Shown piece after piece: positions 9,195 through 17,649 of a DNA stretch of 64,000 nucleotides. The position numbers were made by a program, and so were the translations under genes. Position 1 is the first letter of the stretch, and every line of letters starts with the position of its first letter. The stretch spans positions 1-64,000 of the forward strand of contig NZ_JBBWVE010000006.1 in assembly GCF_041903755.1 (NCBI RefSeq), read 5' to 3'. The notes under the pieces are model-generated. The model did not search any database. It was not told the origin of the DNA and saw only the letters and a list, made by a program, of their open reading frames with translations. This stretch comes from Thiocapsa roseilacustris. GTDB taxonomy: Bacteria > Pseudomonadota > Gammaproteobacteria > Chromatiales > Chromatiaceae.

Positions 9195-9925
9195 CAGTGC
9201 AAGTCGTCGAAGTGTTACGCCGATCAGAACAGGGCATGACACGGCCCTTCATCTGCCGGGGCGACGATGGCGAGATCTACTTCGTCAAGGGCGTGGGTGC
9301 CGGTCGGCGCAGCCAGATCTGCGAATGGGTCGCCGGCAAACTGGCATCAGTGTTCGGCCTGCCGATTGCGCCGTTCCGCCTTCTGGATGTGCCGGAGGAA
9401 CTGATCGAGGCAGACGGCGGCCTAACACTTTCGGAGTTGGGATCAGGGCCGGCTTTTGGGTCTCAATGGCACGAAGCCATGGAACTGACTGTGTCGGCCG
9501 TTTTGGAGATTCCCGACGAGATTCAGCAGGACGTGTTGGCTTTTGACTGGTGGATCCAAAACGGTGACCGACTCTTGACCGAGCGGGGCGGCAATCCGAA
9601 CCTATTTTGGAACCCAGCGTCGCGCGAATTGGTCGTCATCGATCACAATCAGGCATTCGACCTCGATTTTGATCCTAATAATTTCTTTGACTTTCATGTG
9701 TTTGCCCACCAGAGACACGACATCTCCGGTGACATGCTGAAGCGCCACGACTACAATCGCCGCTTCGCATCGGCGCTCGGTGCCTGGCCGGTGATCCGCG
9801 CCGGAATCCCTGATGCATGGTTGTTCGCCGACCCCGAGATGACCGTGCCTGTAGATTTCGACCTAGATATGGCCTATCAATTACTCAAGAGACACGAGCG
9901 AAACGATTTCTGGAAGACACCATGA
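9191..9925 (+). CDS. HipA-like (HipA_2 family) kinase
   Basis: This is a compact 244-residue kinase-fold protein. 'EIYFVKGVGAGRRSQ' supplies the nucleotide-binding Lys region, 'DWWIQNGDRLLTERGGNPN' is the HipA-type catalytic loop with its Asp and Asn, and 'LVVIDHNQAF' supplies the metal-binding Asp. It is about half the length of E. coli HipA and lacks the HipA N-terminal subdomain and a HipB partner. The start at 9191 overlaps the helicase stop (ATGA), and the stop overlaps the DUF3037 start in the same way. HipA-like proteins of this short group are usually next to DUF3037 genes. Its substrate is unknown. Codon use becomes more AT-rich towards its end than in the methyltransferase and helicase genes. 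Confidence 0.78.
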   Translation: MTVQVVEVLRRSEQGMTRPFICRGDDGEIYFVKGVGAGRRSQICEWVAGKLASVFGLPIAPFRLLDVPEELIEADGGLTLSELGSGPAFGSQWHEAMELTVSAVLEIPDEIQQDVLAFDWWIQNGDRLLTERGGNPNLFWNPASRELVVIDHNQAFDLDFDPNNFFDFHVFAHQRHDISGDMLKRHDYNRRFASALGAWPVIRAGIPDAWLFADPEMTVPVDFDLDMAYQLLKRHERNDFWKTP

Positions 9926-10761
9926 GCAAGGTTGCCTGTCAATATACCATCGTCCGATTTGCTCCCTACGTCGAGACGGGCGAATTCGCTAACGTGGGCA
10001 TCCTGCTGATGGCGCCAAAGGCCCGCTTTTTCGGTTTCAAGCTACAAACCCGCCGTTACAAGCGCATTGCCGGCTTCTTTGAGGAACTCGATTCCAAGCT
10101 CTACCGCGAGGCGATTCGTGCCGTCGACGAGGAGTTACAAAGAATCCATGCCATCCTGAAGACCAATGGATTCGATGGGCGCAAGGCGGTCAACGACACT
10201 GAATTTGCACGGCAGGTCTTTGCGGACGTCGTCCGTCCTCGCGAAAGCATCATACGCTTTAGCGACCCCGGCGTTGTGCTTGCCGACGACCCCAAAGAGA
10301 AACTGACGGAACTGTTCGGGTTCTATGTTGAGCGGAGCTTCGTCACAAAACGATACCAGGAGACCATCTTGGAAAACGGCGTGCGCAAGTGGCTGTATCA
10401 GGCGCATCTCGGTGAGCGGTTCCAGCGTGTGACCGTTGGTGACGAGGACTATCAGACAACATTCCCCTTCGTCGAGCAGGTCGACCATCAACCGGTTAAG
10501 GCGATCAAGCCCCTGTATCTCGCCCAAGGACAACCAACCAAGATCCGGGAACACGGCGCGACCTGGATATACCGGGTGAACGAGTTAAGAGAACGCAACA
10601 AACTGCCTAGGCATCTCTTATTCCCCGTTGATGGACCGAAGGATCAGGATGAGCGCCGTCAACGCGCGTTTGCAGACATAGTTGAGCGACTGAAAGAGAC
10701 CGGCGTCGAAGTGACTGAGTACGCCAATCGTCGGTGTATTCTTGAGTTTGCCGCAACCTGA
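9922..10761 (+). CDS. DUF3037 protein
   Basis: The 279-residue protein begins with the DUF3037 hallmark 'CQYTIVRFAPYVETGEFANVGILLM'. No enzyme motif or membrane segment is visible. It is the last gene of the operon and starts inside the stop region of the HipA-like kinase gene (ATGA overlap), so the two are translationally coupled. DUF3037 is a repeated companion of short HipA-like kinases; whether it is substrate, inhibitor or adaptor is unknown. Its lower GC relative to the methyltransferase gene hints that the kinase-DUF3037 pair was added to the operon as a module. A hairpin with a T run lies about 160 bp downstream. Confidence 0.75.
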   Translation: MSKVACQYTIVRFAPYVETGEFANVGILLMAPKARFFGFKLQTRRYKRIAGFFEELDSKLYREAIRAVDEELQRIHAILKTNGFDGRKAVNDTEFARQVFADVVRPRESIIRFSDPGVVLADDPKEKLTELFGFYVERSFVTKRYQETILENGVRKWLYQAHLGERFQRVTVGDEDYQTTFPFVEQVDHQPVKAIKPLYLAQGQPTKIREHGATWIYRVNELRERNKLPRHLLFPVDGPKDQDERRQRAFADIVERLKETGVEVTEYANRRCILEFAAT

Positions 10762-11113
10762 TACAGTCGCGAGCTTGCAAAACATGCGTCGCGGGCACGC
10801 GCGAGGGCGGTTCCGCTGCGGCCGGGGAGCAAGTCGCAGATTTGTGGCTTGAACGACTCCCCGTCGAGATCCCGGAGCGACAGCGACAGGCGCGTGACGA
10901 GGCTCGACGCAATCGACACCCGGCTCAGGCCGGTTTTTTTGTGCCGATGCTGGTCACCGGGTACAGCCGTAAGCCGCCGACAGGCCGCAGGCCCAAGCGT
11001 GGCGCGGGATCGCTGCGAAGTCGCAGGGGTCACTACAGGGGTCACTAAGGGACGCGAAAGGGGCGAAACCAGGCGAATCGGGGCGACTGAGGCGAGGCTA
11101 AGTGGCTGTTTTT
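10762..11113. other. intergenic region between DUF3037 gene and tRNA-Phe
   Basis: About 350 bp with no supported gene. It contains the terminator-like hairpin at 10920-10940. Several overlapping frames are open here on both strands, but they have no recognisable start signals or family features. I searched by eye for a second copy of the tRNA 3' end (an attachment-site duplication) and did not find one. Confidence 0.5.
10920..10940 (+). terminator. rho-independent terminator of the Mod-Res-HipA operon
   Basis: CCGGC at 10920-10924 pairs with GCCGG at 10929-10933 across the loop TCAG, and seven T residues follow. The distance from the DUF3037 stop is about 160 bp. The stem is short, but the T tract fits an intrinsic terminator on the plus strand. 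Confidence 0.6.
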
Positions 11114-11189
<76 letters not shown>

Positions 11190-11227
11190 TTTGGGATCCA
11201 CTCCCGTTGCGGGTAGCGGAGCCGTTT

Positions 11228-11256
11228 ATTAGAGCCGCAAGAAGCCAAGCCGTCAA
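11228..11256 (-). promoter_or_regulatory. sigma-70 promoter of tRNA-Phe
   Basis: On the minus strand a -35 box TTGACG (11251-11256) and a -10 box TCTAAT (11228-11233) are separated by exactly 17 bp. They lie about 40 bp upstream of the mature tRNA 5' end at 11189, followed by a GC-rich discriminator, as is usual for stable-RNA promoters. Confidence 0.6.
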
Positions 11257-11388
11257 GACCTACGATCAAGCGATCAAACAAGTCCGGCTCCAAGGCCGAA
11301 CCCGTCGCGTCGCGTGGCGCTCCCGCACGTTCCGCGTCTCGCGCGGCTGTGCTATGTTGCCCGGCTTGTCAATCAAGCTGGATCGGTC

Positions 11389-11676
11389 ATGTCATTGGAT
11401 GCTTCCGACATCGAGAAGATCGCCCACCTGGCGCGGCTTGAGATCGCACCCGAGTCGATCGAGCGCTATGCCGCGGATCTCTCCAACATCCTCGACCTGG
11501 TTACGCAGATGGACGCGGTCGATACCACGGGCGTCGAGCCGATGGCCCATCCGCTGCACATGAGCCAACGGCTGCGTCCGGATCGCGTGTCGGAGCAGGA
11601 CCAACGCGAGCTGTTTCAGGCCATCGCCCCCTTGACCGAGGACGGGCTCTATCTGGTTCCCAAGGTCATCGACTGA
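11389..11676 (+). CDS. gatC: Asp-tRNA(Asn)/Glu-tRNA(Gln) amidotransferase subunit C
   Basis: The 95-residue protein matches GatC throughout: 'DIEKIAHLARLEIAPESIERYAADLSNILDLVTQMDAVDTTGVEPMAHPL' and the conserved end 'EDGLYLVPKVID'. GatC clamps GatA to GatB in the GatCAB complex, which converts misacylated Glu-tRNA(Gln) and Asp-tRNA(Asn) to the correct species in the cytosol. The ATG at 11389 gives the canonical N-terminus. It is the first gene of gatC-gatA-gatB, 12 bp upstream of gatA. Confidence 0.95.
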   Translation: MSLDASDIEKIAHLARLEIAPESIERYAADLSNILDLVTQMDAVDTTGVEPMAHPLHMSQRLRPDRVSEQDQRELFQAIAPLTEDGLYLVPKVID

Positions 11677-11688
11677 CGCCGAGCACTC

Positions 11689-13143
11689 ATGCAGAACAAA
11701 TCGATCGCCCAAATGGCCGCGGAGCTGAGGCTGCGCACCTACTCAAGCGTGGAGCTCACCCGCCACTATCTGGAGCGCATCGCGCGCCTGGATCCGCGCC
11801 TGAACAGCTTCATCAGCGTCGCGAGCGAATCCGCCTTGGCGGCTGCCGAGCGCGCCGATCGCACGATTGCTGCGGGCGATGCCGGTCCCCTCGCCGGCAT
11901 TCCGATCGCGCACAAGGACATCTTCTGCACGGCCGGGATCAAGACCAGTTGCGGCTCGCGGATGCTCGACAACTTCGTCGCGCCTTACGATGCGACGGTC
12001 GTCGAGCGTCTCGCCGCGGCCGGGGCCGTGGTTCTGGGCAAGACCAACATGGACGAATTCGCCATGGGCTCCTCGAACGAGACGAGCTTTTACGGACCTG
12101 TCCATAACCCTTGGGACGCGGATCGCGTGCCGGGCGGCTCCTCGGGCGGCTCGGCCGCGGCGGTCGCCGCACGGCTCTGCGCCGCGGCCACCGGGACGGA
12201 TACGGGCGGGTCGATCCGCCAGCCTGCGGCACTCTGCGGCATCACCGGTATCAAGCCGACCTACGGGCGCTGCTCGCGCTGGGGCATGATCGCCTTCGCC
12301 TCTTCGCTGGATCAGGCCGGTGTGCTGGCCCGTTCGGCGGCGGATGCGGCCTGTTTGCTCGACGAGATGGCCGGGTTCGACCCGCGCGATTCCACCAGCG
12401 CCGATGTGGCCGTGCCGGACTATGTCGATGCGCTCGACGACGACATCGCGGGCCTGCGCATCGGTTTGCCGAAGGAATATTTCGGCGAGGGGCTCGATCC
12501 TCGTGTGGCGGCCTCCGTGCAGGACGCGATCAAGGAGTACGAGCGACTCGGTGCGAAGGTGAAGGAGATCAGCCTGCCGAACAGTCCGCTCTCGGTGCCC
12601 GTCTATTACGTTGTCGCACCGGCCGAATGCTCGTCCAATCTGGCGCGTTTCGACGGGGTGCGCTACGGTCACCGCTGCGAGCATCCGAAGGATCTCGAAG
12701 ACCTCTACAAGCGCAGTCGCGCGGAGGGCTTCGGTGACGAGGTGCAGCGACGCGTCATGATCGGCACCTATGTGCTGTCGGCGGGCTATTACGACGCCTA
12801 TTACTTGAAGGCGCAGCAGATTCGCCAACTGATCGCCGCGGACTTTGCCCGTGCGTTCGAAGAGGTCGATGTCATCATGGGGCCGACTGCTCCGACCACC
12901 GCCTTTCCTCTCGGGTCCAAGATGGACGACCCGGTGGCCATGTATCTCAACGACATCTACACCATCGCAACCAACCTCGCCGGCTTGCCCGGCATGTCGA
13001 TCCCGGTCGAGCCGGTCGAGGGGTTGCCGGTCGGCTTGCAGATCATCGGCAACTTGTTCCAGGAGGCCCGCCTGCTCAATGTCGCGCATCGCTTCCAGCA
13101 CGTGACGCATTGGCATCAGGGCGCGCCTTCCGGATTCGAGTGA
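11689..13143 (+). CDS. gatA: Asp-tRNA(Asn)/Glu-tRNA(Gln) amidotransferase subunit A
   Basis: The 484-residue protein is an amidase-signature enzyme. The catalytic Lys lies in 'GIPIAHKDIFCTAG' near residue 77, the cis-Ser in 'GGSSGGSAAAVAARLCAAATGTD' near residue 152 with the nucleophile Ser in 'GTDTGGSIRQPAA' near residue 176. It releases ammonia from glutamine and passes it to GatB. Length and motifs are normal for GatA. It lies between gatC and gatB; an R1 repeat element separates it from gatB. Confidence 0.96.
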   Translation: MQNKSIAQMAAELRLRTYSSVELTRHYLERIARLDPRLNSFISVASESALAAAERADRTIAAGDAGPLAGIPIAHKDIFCTAGIKTSCGSRMLDNFVAPYDATVVERLAAAGAVVLGKTNMDEFAMGSSNETSFYGPVHNPWDADRVPGGSSGGSAAAVAARLCAAATGTDTGGSIRQPAALCGITGIKPTYGRCSRWGMIAFASSLDQAGVLARSAADAACLLDEMAGFDPRDSTSADVAVPDYVDALDDDIAGLRIGLPKEYFGEGLDPRVAASVQDAIKEYERLGAKVKEISLPNSPLSVPVYYVVAPAECSSNLARFDGVRYGHRCEHPKDLEDLYKRSRAEGFGDEVQRRVMIGTYVLSAGYYDAYYLKAQQIRQLIAADFARAFEEVDVIMGPTAPTTAFPLGSKMDDPVAMYLNDIYTIATNLAGLPGMSIPVEPVEGLPVGLQIIGNLFQEARLLNVAHRFQHVTHWHQGAPSGFE

Positions 13144-13381
13144 TCGGCGGGCTCGTCGCTTGGCGCACCCTGAAGGTCTTAGGCGAACTCCGGAAACCTT
13201 CATGCCAAAGGCGTAGGTTGTGCCGAGCCGTGCGAGGCACAACCAACCGTCGGCGCAAGTTGTGCTTCCTATCGTCAGCACAACCTACGGGTATGGAAGT
13301 TTGCGGAAATCGCCTTAAGCAAGTGAGCGACATGAGACGGTAGGTCTGCCGACAGTACGATCGCGACATAGGTTATAGAGC
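13144..13381. other. gatA-gatB intergenic region with R1 element
   Basis: A 238-bp gap interrupts what is otherwise a gatCAB cluster. Most of it is the R1 element at 13179-13318. The remaining sequence before the gatB ATG contains no obvious strong ribosome-binding site (GGTTATAGAGC precedes the start). Confidence 0.5.
13179..13318 (+). repeat. R1 MITE-like element, full copy
   Basis: The element starts TTAGGCGAACTCCGGAAACC and ends GCGGAAATCGCCTTAA, so its outer ends are imperfect inverted repeats. Inside, GTAGGTTGTGCCGAGC and its partner CAGCACAACCTAC form a second inverted pair. The same element recurs at eight other loci in the window. Short open frames inside it are repeat-derived. Confidence 0.85.
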
Positions 13382-14827
13382 ATGCAATGGGAAACCGTGA
13401 TCGGGCTTGAGGTCCATACTCAGCTCGCGACCCAATCGAAGATCTTCTCGGGTGCATCGACCGCCTTCGGCGCGGCGCCCAACACGCAGGCCTGCCCCAT
13501 CGATCTGGGTTTGCCGGGCGTGCTGCCGGTGCTCAATGCCGAGGCGGTGCGTTTGGCCGTGCGTTTCGGCAAGGCGATCGGTGCCGAGGTGGCGCCGCGC
13601 TCGGTGTTCGCCCGTAAGAATTACTTCTATCCGGATCTTCCCAAGGGCTACCAGATCAGCCAGTACGAGTTGCCGATCGTCGGCGAGGGACGCGTGGAGA
13701 TCGTGCTCGACGACGGTTCGGTCAAGTCGATCGGGGTGACGCGTGCGCATCTGGAAGAAGACGCCGGCAAGTCGTTGCACGAGGAGAACCTCGCGGGCGG
13801 CGGCTACACGGGCATCGATCTCAATCGCGCCGGCACGCCTCTGCTCGAGATCGTCTCCGAGCCCGACATGCGCACCCCGCAGGAGGCCGTGGCCTACGCG
13901 CGCAAGATCCATCAGTTGGTGCGCTGGATCGGCATCAGCGACGGCAACATGCAGGAAGGCTCCTTCCGGGTCGACGCCAATGTCTCGGTGCGCCCGCTCG
14001 GTCAGACGCGCTTCGGCACCCGCACCGAGATCAAGAACCTTAACTCGTTTCGCTTCCTCGAGCGTGCGATCCAGTTCGAGGTCGAGCGTCAGATCGACGT
14101 GATCGAAGGCGGCGGGACCCTGGTGCAGGAGACCCGCCTCTATGATCCGGAGCGCGACGAGACCCGTCCCATGCGCTCCAAGGAAGAGGCCAACGACTAC
14201 CGCTATTTCCCGGATCCGGACCTGCTCCCGGTTGAGCTGGATGTCGCCTTCATCGTCGATGCGGTCGCGGATCTCCCCGAGCTGCCGGACAGCATGCGCG
14301 AGCGCTTCCACACCCACTACGGGCTCGGCGAGTACGACGCCAGTCTGCTGACCGCCGGGCGCGAGCTTGCCCAGTATTTCGAGGCGGTGGTGCAGGCCAC
14401 CGCCGAACCCAAGCTGGCCGCCAACTGGGTCAACGGCGAGCTGGCGGCCGCGCTGAATCGATCCGAGATCGAGATCGCACAGAGCCCGGTCTCCGCGGCC
14501 ATGCTCGCCGGACTCATCCACCGTCTCCAGGACGCGACGGTGTCCGGGAAGCTCGCCAAACAGGTCTTCGAGGCGATGTGGAGCGGCGAGGGCGACGCCG
14601 ACAGCGTTATTCAGGCGCGCGGGCTGCGGCAGATCACCGACAGCGGCGAGCTTGAGGCGCTGATCTCGGCGATCGTCGCCGCCAATCCCGGTCAGGTCGA
14701 GCAATACCGCGCCGGCAAGGACAAGGTCTTCGGCTTCTTCGTCGGTCAGGTGATGAAGGAGAGCAAGGGCAAGGCCAACCCGCAGCAGGTCAACGAGATC
14801 CTGACGCGCGTGCTCGCGAGCGACTGA
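13382..14827 (+). CDS. gatB: Asp-tRNA(Asn)/Glu-tRNA(Gln) amidotransferase subunit B
   Basis: The 481-residue protein begins 'MQWETVIGLEVHTQLATQSK' and carries the GatB signature 'GVTRAHLEEDAGKSLH' and 'DLNRAGTPLLEIVSEPDMR'. The C-terminal tail contains the YqeY-like helical domain ending 'GKANPQQVNEILTRVL', which contacts the tRNA. It performs the ATP-dependent transamidation using ammonia from GatA. Length is normal. It follows gatC and gatA, separated from gatA by an R1 repeat. Confidence 0.96.
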   Translation: MQWETVIGLEVHTQLATQSKIFSGASTAFGAAPNTQACPIDLGLPGVLPVLNAEAVRLAVRFGKAIGAEVAPRSVFARKNYFYPDLPKGYQISQYELPIVGEGRVEIVLDDGSVKSIGVTRAHLEEDAGKSLHEENLAGGGYTGIDLNRAGTPLLEIVSEPDMRTPQEAVAYARKIHQLVRWIGISDGNMQEGSFRVDANVSVRPLGQTRFGTRTEIKNLNSFRFLERAIQFEVERQIDVIEGGGTLVQETRLYDPERDETRPMRSKEEANDYRYFPDPDLLPVELDVAFIVDAVADLPELPDSMRERFHTHYGLGEYDASLLTAGRELAQYFEAVVQATAEPKLAANWVNGELAAALNRSEIEIAQSPVSAAMLAGLIHRLQDATVSGKLAKQVFEAMWSGEGDADSVIQARGLRQITDSGELEALISAIVAANPGQVEQYRAGKDKVFGFFVGQVMKESKGKANPQQVNEILTRVLASD

Positions 14828-14995
14828 TCCCGAATCCCCGGCGACGGGGTCGGTCAGTCGCGCGTTTCAGGTTCGATGGAGTGATATCCCCGCCATGGAT
14901 CCCTTCATCACGCGAATTGCCCCGATCGATCTCGCGACCCTGCACGGCGGTCATCCGGTTTTGGCCTTGGCGATCAGCATCCGGTAAAGCAGCCG

Positions 14996-15880
14996 ATGTC
15001 CTACGACTCGACGCCGCCGCGTGCATCTCGGCCGCTTGCCCTTGCTGCTGCCTGGATGGGCGTTGCCCTGACCTCCTTCGCGCTGCTCGCCGTCTCGGCC
15101 CGCGAGCTGCTGGACGCCATGGAGCCGGTGCAGTTTCTCTTCCTGCGGACCGCGCTCGGTCTGCCGCTCCTGGTACCGCTGGCGCTGTGGTTGGCCCCCG
15201 GCTTTGATCGCACCGAACGGCTGCCACTGCACCTGCTGCGCAACCTCTTCCACTATGGTGGGCAGGTCTGCTGGATCACCGCCATCGGCATGTTGCCGCT
15301 CGCGTTGGTCTTCGCGCTCGAGTTCACGACGCCTGTCTGGGCGGCCGTACTGGCGCTGTTCTTTCTCGGCGAGCGGTTGAATCGAGGGCGTGTCGTGGCT
15401 CTCGTCCTGGGCGTGGCGGGTGTCCTCGTCATCACGCGGCCCGGGATGCAGCCGCTTGATCTCGGCGTCCTGATCGGGCTGGCGGCTGCGGTCGGCTTCG
15501 CCGTGAGCCTGACGGCGACCAAGGGACTCACGCGCTTTGACGGTGTCTTTACCATCCTCTTCTGGATGCTGGCGATGCAGCTCCTGATCGGCCTCGTCCC
15601 TGCGCTGTTGGTCTGGGAGCCGGTCGCTTGGGGCGATGCACCTTGGCTGCTCGTCGCCGCGGTTACCGGGATCAGCGCCCATCTCGGCATCGCCAAGGCG
15701 TTTCAGCATGCCGACGCGACGGTCGTCCTGCCGATGGATTTCCTGCGCCTGCCGCTTATCGCGTTGGTCGGGGCGCTCTTCTATGGCGAGGGACTCGACC
15801 CCTGGGTCATCGCCGGCGCGGCTCTGATCTTTGTCGGGAACGAGTACAGCTTGCGGCGCGAGAGGCGGGGCTTGGTCTAA
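14996..15880 (+). CDS. EamA-family (DMT superfamily) inner-membrane transporter
   Basis: The 294-residue product shows about ten hydrophobic segments in two EamA repeats of five, the first ending near 'VVALVLGVAGVLVITRPG' and the second near 'WVIAGAALIFVGNEYSLRRERRG'. EamA proteins export or import small metabolites, but no substrate can be read from sequence. It is monocistronic in appearance, with gatB ending 168 bp upstream and an R4 repeat downstream. The ATG at 14996 gives the shortest N-terminal tail before the first membrane segment. Confidence 0.85.
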   Translation: MSYDSTPPRASRPLALAAAWMGVALTSFALLAVSARELLDAMEPVQFLFLRTALGLPLLVPLALWLAPGFDRTERLPLHLLRNLFHYGGQVCWITAIGMLPLALVFALEFTTPVWAAVLALFFLGERLNRGRVVALVLGVAGVLVITRPGMQPLDLGVLIGLAAAVGFAVSLTATKGLTRFDGVFTILFWMLAMQLLIGLVPALLVWEPVAWGDAPWLLVAAVTGISAHLGIAKAFQHADATVVLPMDFLRLPLIALVGALFYGEGLDPWVIAGAALIFVGNEYSLRRERRGLV

Positions 15881-15932
15881 TGGCTTGCGGCCTATCAGTC
15901 AAAGACTGCACACTGATTCCAGCTCAAAATGC

Positions 15933-16003
15933 CTCTCACGGAGACGCGGAGGGCACGGAGAATCGGAAACTCTGCCCGCGTACGCTCGGTGTTTCCGTGA
16001 GAG
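15933..16003. repeat. R4 inverted repeat (CTCACGGAGA type)
   Basis: CTCTCACGGAGACGCGGAGG at the left is mirrored by TTTCCGTGAGAG at the right end of the stretch. The same motif family appears at 18859-18895 and 33899-33972. It sits between the EamA gene and the convergent glycosyltransferase gene. Confidence 0.6.
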
Positions 16004-16058
16004 ATTGTCAGAATCTAATCGGCTCTGCGGTCCCGCGAAGGCGTGGGCTTCGATCCGC

Positions 16059-17123
16059 CTACGAGGGGGCGATCGGAACAGCGGCGGACGGGTGGCCGCT
16101 CTCGCGCGGGCGATCGTGCTCGCCCTGTCTCGGGCCCTGATAGGTCTCGACAAGATACAGCGGCCGGCCTTTGGTCTCGTTGAACATCCGTCCGAGATAC
16201 TCCCCCAGGACACCGATGGCGGCGAGCTGCACGCCGCCGAGGAAGAGTACGGCCACCATGAGGGACGGATACCCGGCGACCGGCTCGCCGAAGCGCAGGG
16301 TCTTGTAGATGATCCAGCTGGCGTAGATGAATGCCGTCATCGCGGTGACCAGTCCAACATAGCTGGCCACCTTGAGCGGGGCCGTGCTGAAGGACGTAAT
16401 GCCCTCGATCGCGAACCCCCAGAGCTTGTGGTAATTCCATTTGGTCGCCCCGGCACTGCGGCGGTCGCGATGATAGGTCACGGCGGTTTGTCGATAGCCG
16501 ATCCAGGCGAACAGGCCCTTCATGAAGCGATGCTGCTCGCGCAGTCGGCACAGTGCGTCGACCGCGCGGCGGCTGAGTAAACGGAAGTCTCCCGTGTCCT
16601 TGGGGATCTCAATCGGGCTCATGCCGCCGATGACACGGTAGAAATAGCGCGCGCTCAGCTTTTTCAGGGCGCTCTCGCCGTCGCGCGATAGGCGTGTCGC
16701 GTAGACCACATCGTAGCCCTGGCTCCAACGCGCCATCAGCGCGGGTATCAACTCGGGCGGATCTTGAAGATCGGCGTCGATGATGACGGTGGCCTCGCCG
16801 CGACTGTGATCCAGTCCGGCCGTCATTGCGATCTCCTTGCCGAAATTCCGGCTGAGATTCAGGACGGCGACCCGCGGATCGGCGTCACGTAGACGGTAGA
16901 GGATGTCCAGGGTCGCATCGCGGCTGCCGTCGTTGACGTAGATCACCTCGGCGGCGACGCCCAACCCGTCGATCACTGCCGTCAGACGCCGATGGAGCTC
17001 ATCGAGCACCTCGGCCTCGTTGTATGCGGGCACGATCACGGTAAGCGTCGGCGCCTCCGGGCCCCAGGCCGCGTTGTTCGGCTCGAGAAGGTTGTAGCGC
17101 GAATCGGGTTGACCAGGACTCAT
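16059..17123 (-). CDS. GtrB-like family 2 glycosyltransferase (polyprenyl-phosphate sugar transferase)
   Basis: The 354-residue protein has an N-terminal GT2 domain with 'LTVIVPAYNEAEVL', 'VIYVNDGSRDAT' and the metal-binding 'ATVIIDADLQDPPELI'. Two C-terminal membrane segments follow (about residues 235-255 and 270-290), typical of GtrB/dolichol-phosphate-mannose synthase-like enzymes that load a sugar onto undecaprenyl phosphate at the cytoplasmic face. Its ATG overlaps the stop of the upstream GtrA-like gene (ATGA at 17120-17123), supporting a two-gene unit. The sugar and acceptor cannot be told from sequence; lipopolysaccharide or lipid modification is a reasonable guess. Confidence 0.88.
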   Translation of the reverse strand: MSPGQPDSRYNLLEPNNAAWGPEAPTLTVIVPAYNEAEVLDELHRRLTAVIDGLGVAAEVIYVNDGSRDATLDILYRLRDADPRVAVLNLSRNFGKEIAMTAGLDHSRGEATVIIDADLQDPPELIPALMARWSQGYDVVYATRLSRDGESALKKLSARYFYRVIGGMSPIEIPKDTGDFRLLSRRAVDALCRLREQHRFMKGLFAWIGYRQTAVTYHRDRRSAGATKWNYHKLWGFAIEGITSFSTAPLKVASYVGLVTAMTAFIYASWIIYKTLRFGEPVAGYPSLMVAVLFLGGVQLAAIGVLGEYLGRMFNETKGRPLYLVETYQGPRQGEHDRPRESGHPSAAVPIAPS

Positions 17124-17524
17124 GCCGCATCGCGCTCCCGAAAGGTCCAGAGGCTATTCAGCACGAAATTGAGCAGAAAGACGGTTGCGGTGGCCACGAT
17201 CTGGACAAGGATATAGTCGAGTGCAAGGACGGTGACGCCGGCATAGACCATCCAGGTATTCAGCACGCCGGTTGCGATTGCGATCAAGGCGAACTTTGGT
17301 CCGGCATCCTGATGCGATTTCGAGCTGTTGAAGGTGTAGCGATAGTTCAGCAGATAATTGATCAGTGCACCGAGACCGAAGCCGACGGTCGTCGCTGCGG
17401 CCGGATGAAGGCCCCAGATCTCGACCAGGGAGACGAGGGCCAAGTAATGCGCAAGCGTGCCGACGAGCCCGACCATTCCGAAGGCCACGAGTCTTCGCCA
17501 CATTATCGCCATGGAGGTGAGCAT
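17120..17524 (-). CDS. GtrA-like family membrane protein (putative flippase)
   Basis: The 134-residue protein has four hydrophobic segments and the GtrA pattern: 'VAFGMVGLVGTLAHYLALVSL', 'GFGLGALINYLLNYRYTF' and the final 'FLLNFVLNSLWTFRER'. GtrA-like proteins are thought to translocate polyprenyl-phosphate-linked sugars across the inner membrane. It is translationally coupled to the GtrB-like gene downstream. The start is the ATG at 17524, with an alternative ATG at 17512. It is divergent from pyrD. Confidence 0.85.
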   Translation of the reverse strand: MLTSMAIMWRRLVAFGMVGLVGTLAHYLALVSLVEIWGLHPAAATTVGFGLGALINYLLNYRYTFNSSKSHQDAGPKFALIAIATGVLNTWMVYAGVTVLALDYILVQIVATATVFLLNFVLNSLWTFRERDAA

Positions 17525-17537
17525 CGAGCGTCTCCGG

Positions 17538-17572
17538 TTGAAAACCTAAGTCTCGCATGAGACTGGTATACT
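17538..17572 (+). promoter_or_regulatory. extended -10 promoter upstream of pyrD
   Basis: TGGTATACT at 17564-17572 is an extended -10 element (TGnTATACT). No good -35 lies at standard spacing; TTGAAA at 17538-17543 is too far away. A small hairpin GTCTC-GCAT-GAGAC overlaps the region. The leader before the pyrD ATG would be about 70 nt. Confidence 0.4.
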
Positions 17573-17649
17573 GCGCACCTTCGGCTTGCGGACGTCAGCA
17601 TCCTCTCGGCGCGGATGGCTCGCGAACTTCACTGGAGACTGATCGGACG

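Noticed and set aside
10762..11113. An attachment-site copy of the tRNA-Phe 3' end next to the tRNA
   Set aside because: I compared the tRNA 3' sequence with this region by eye and saw no match beyond a few bases.
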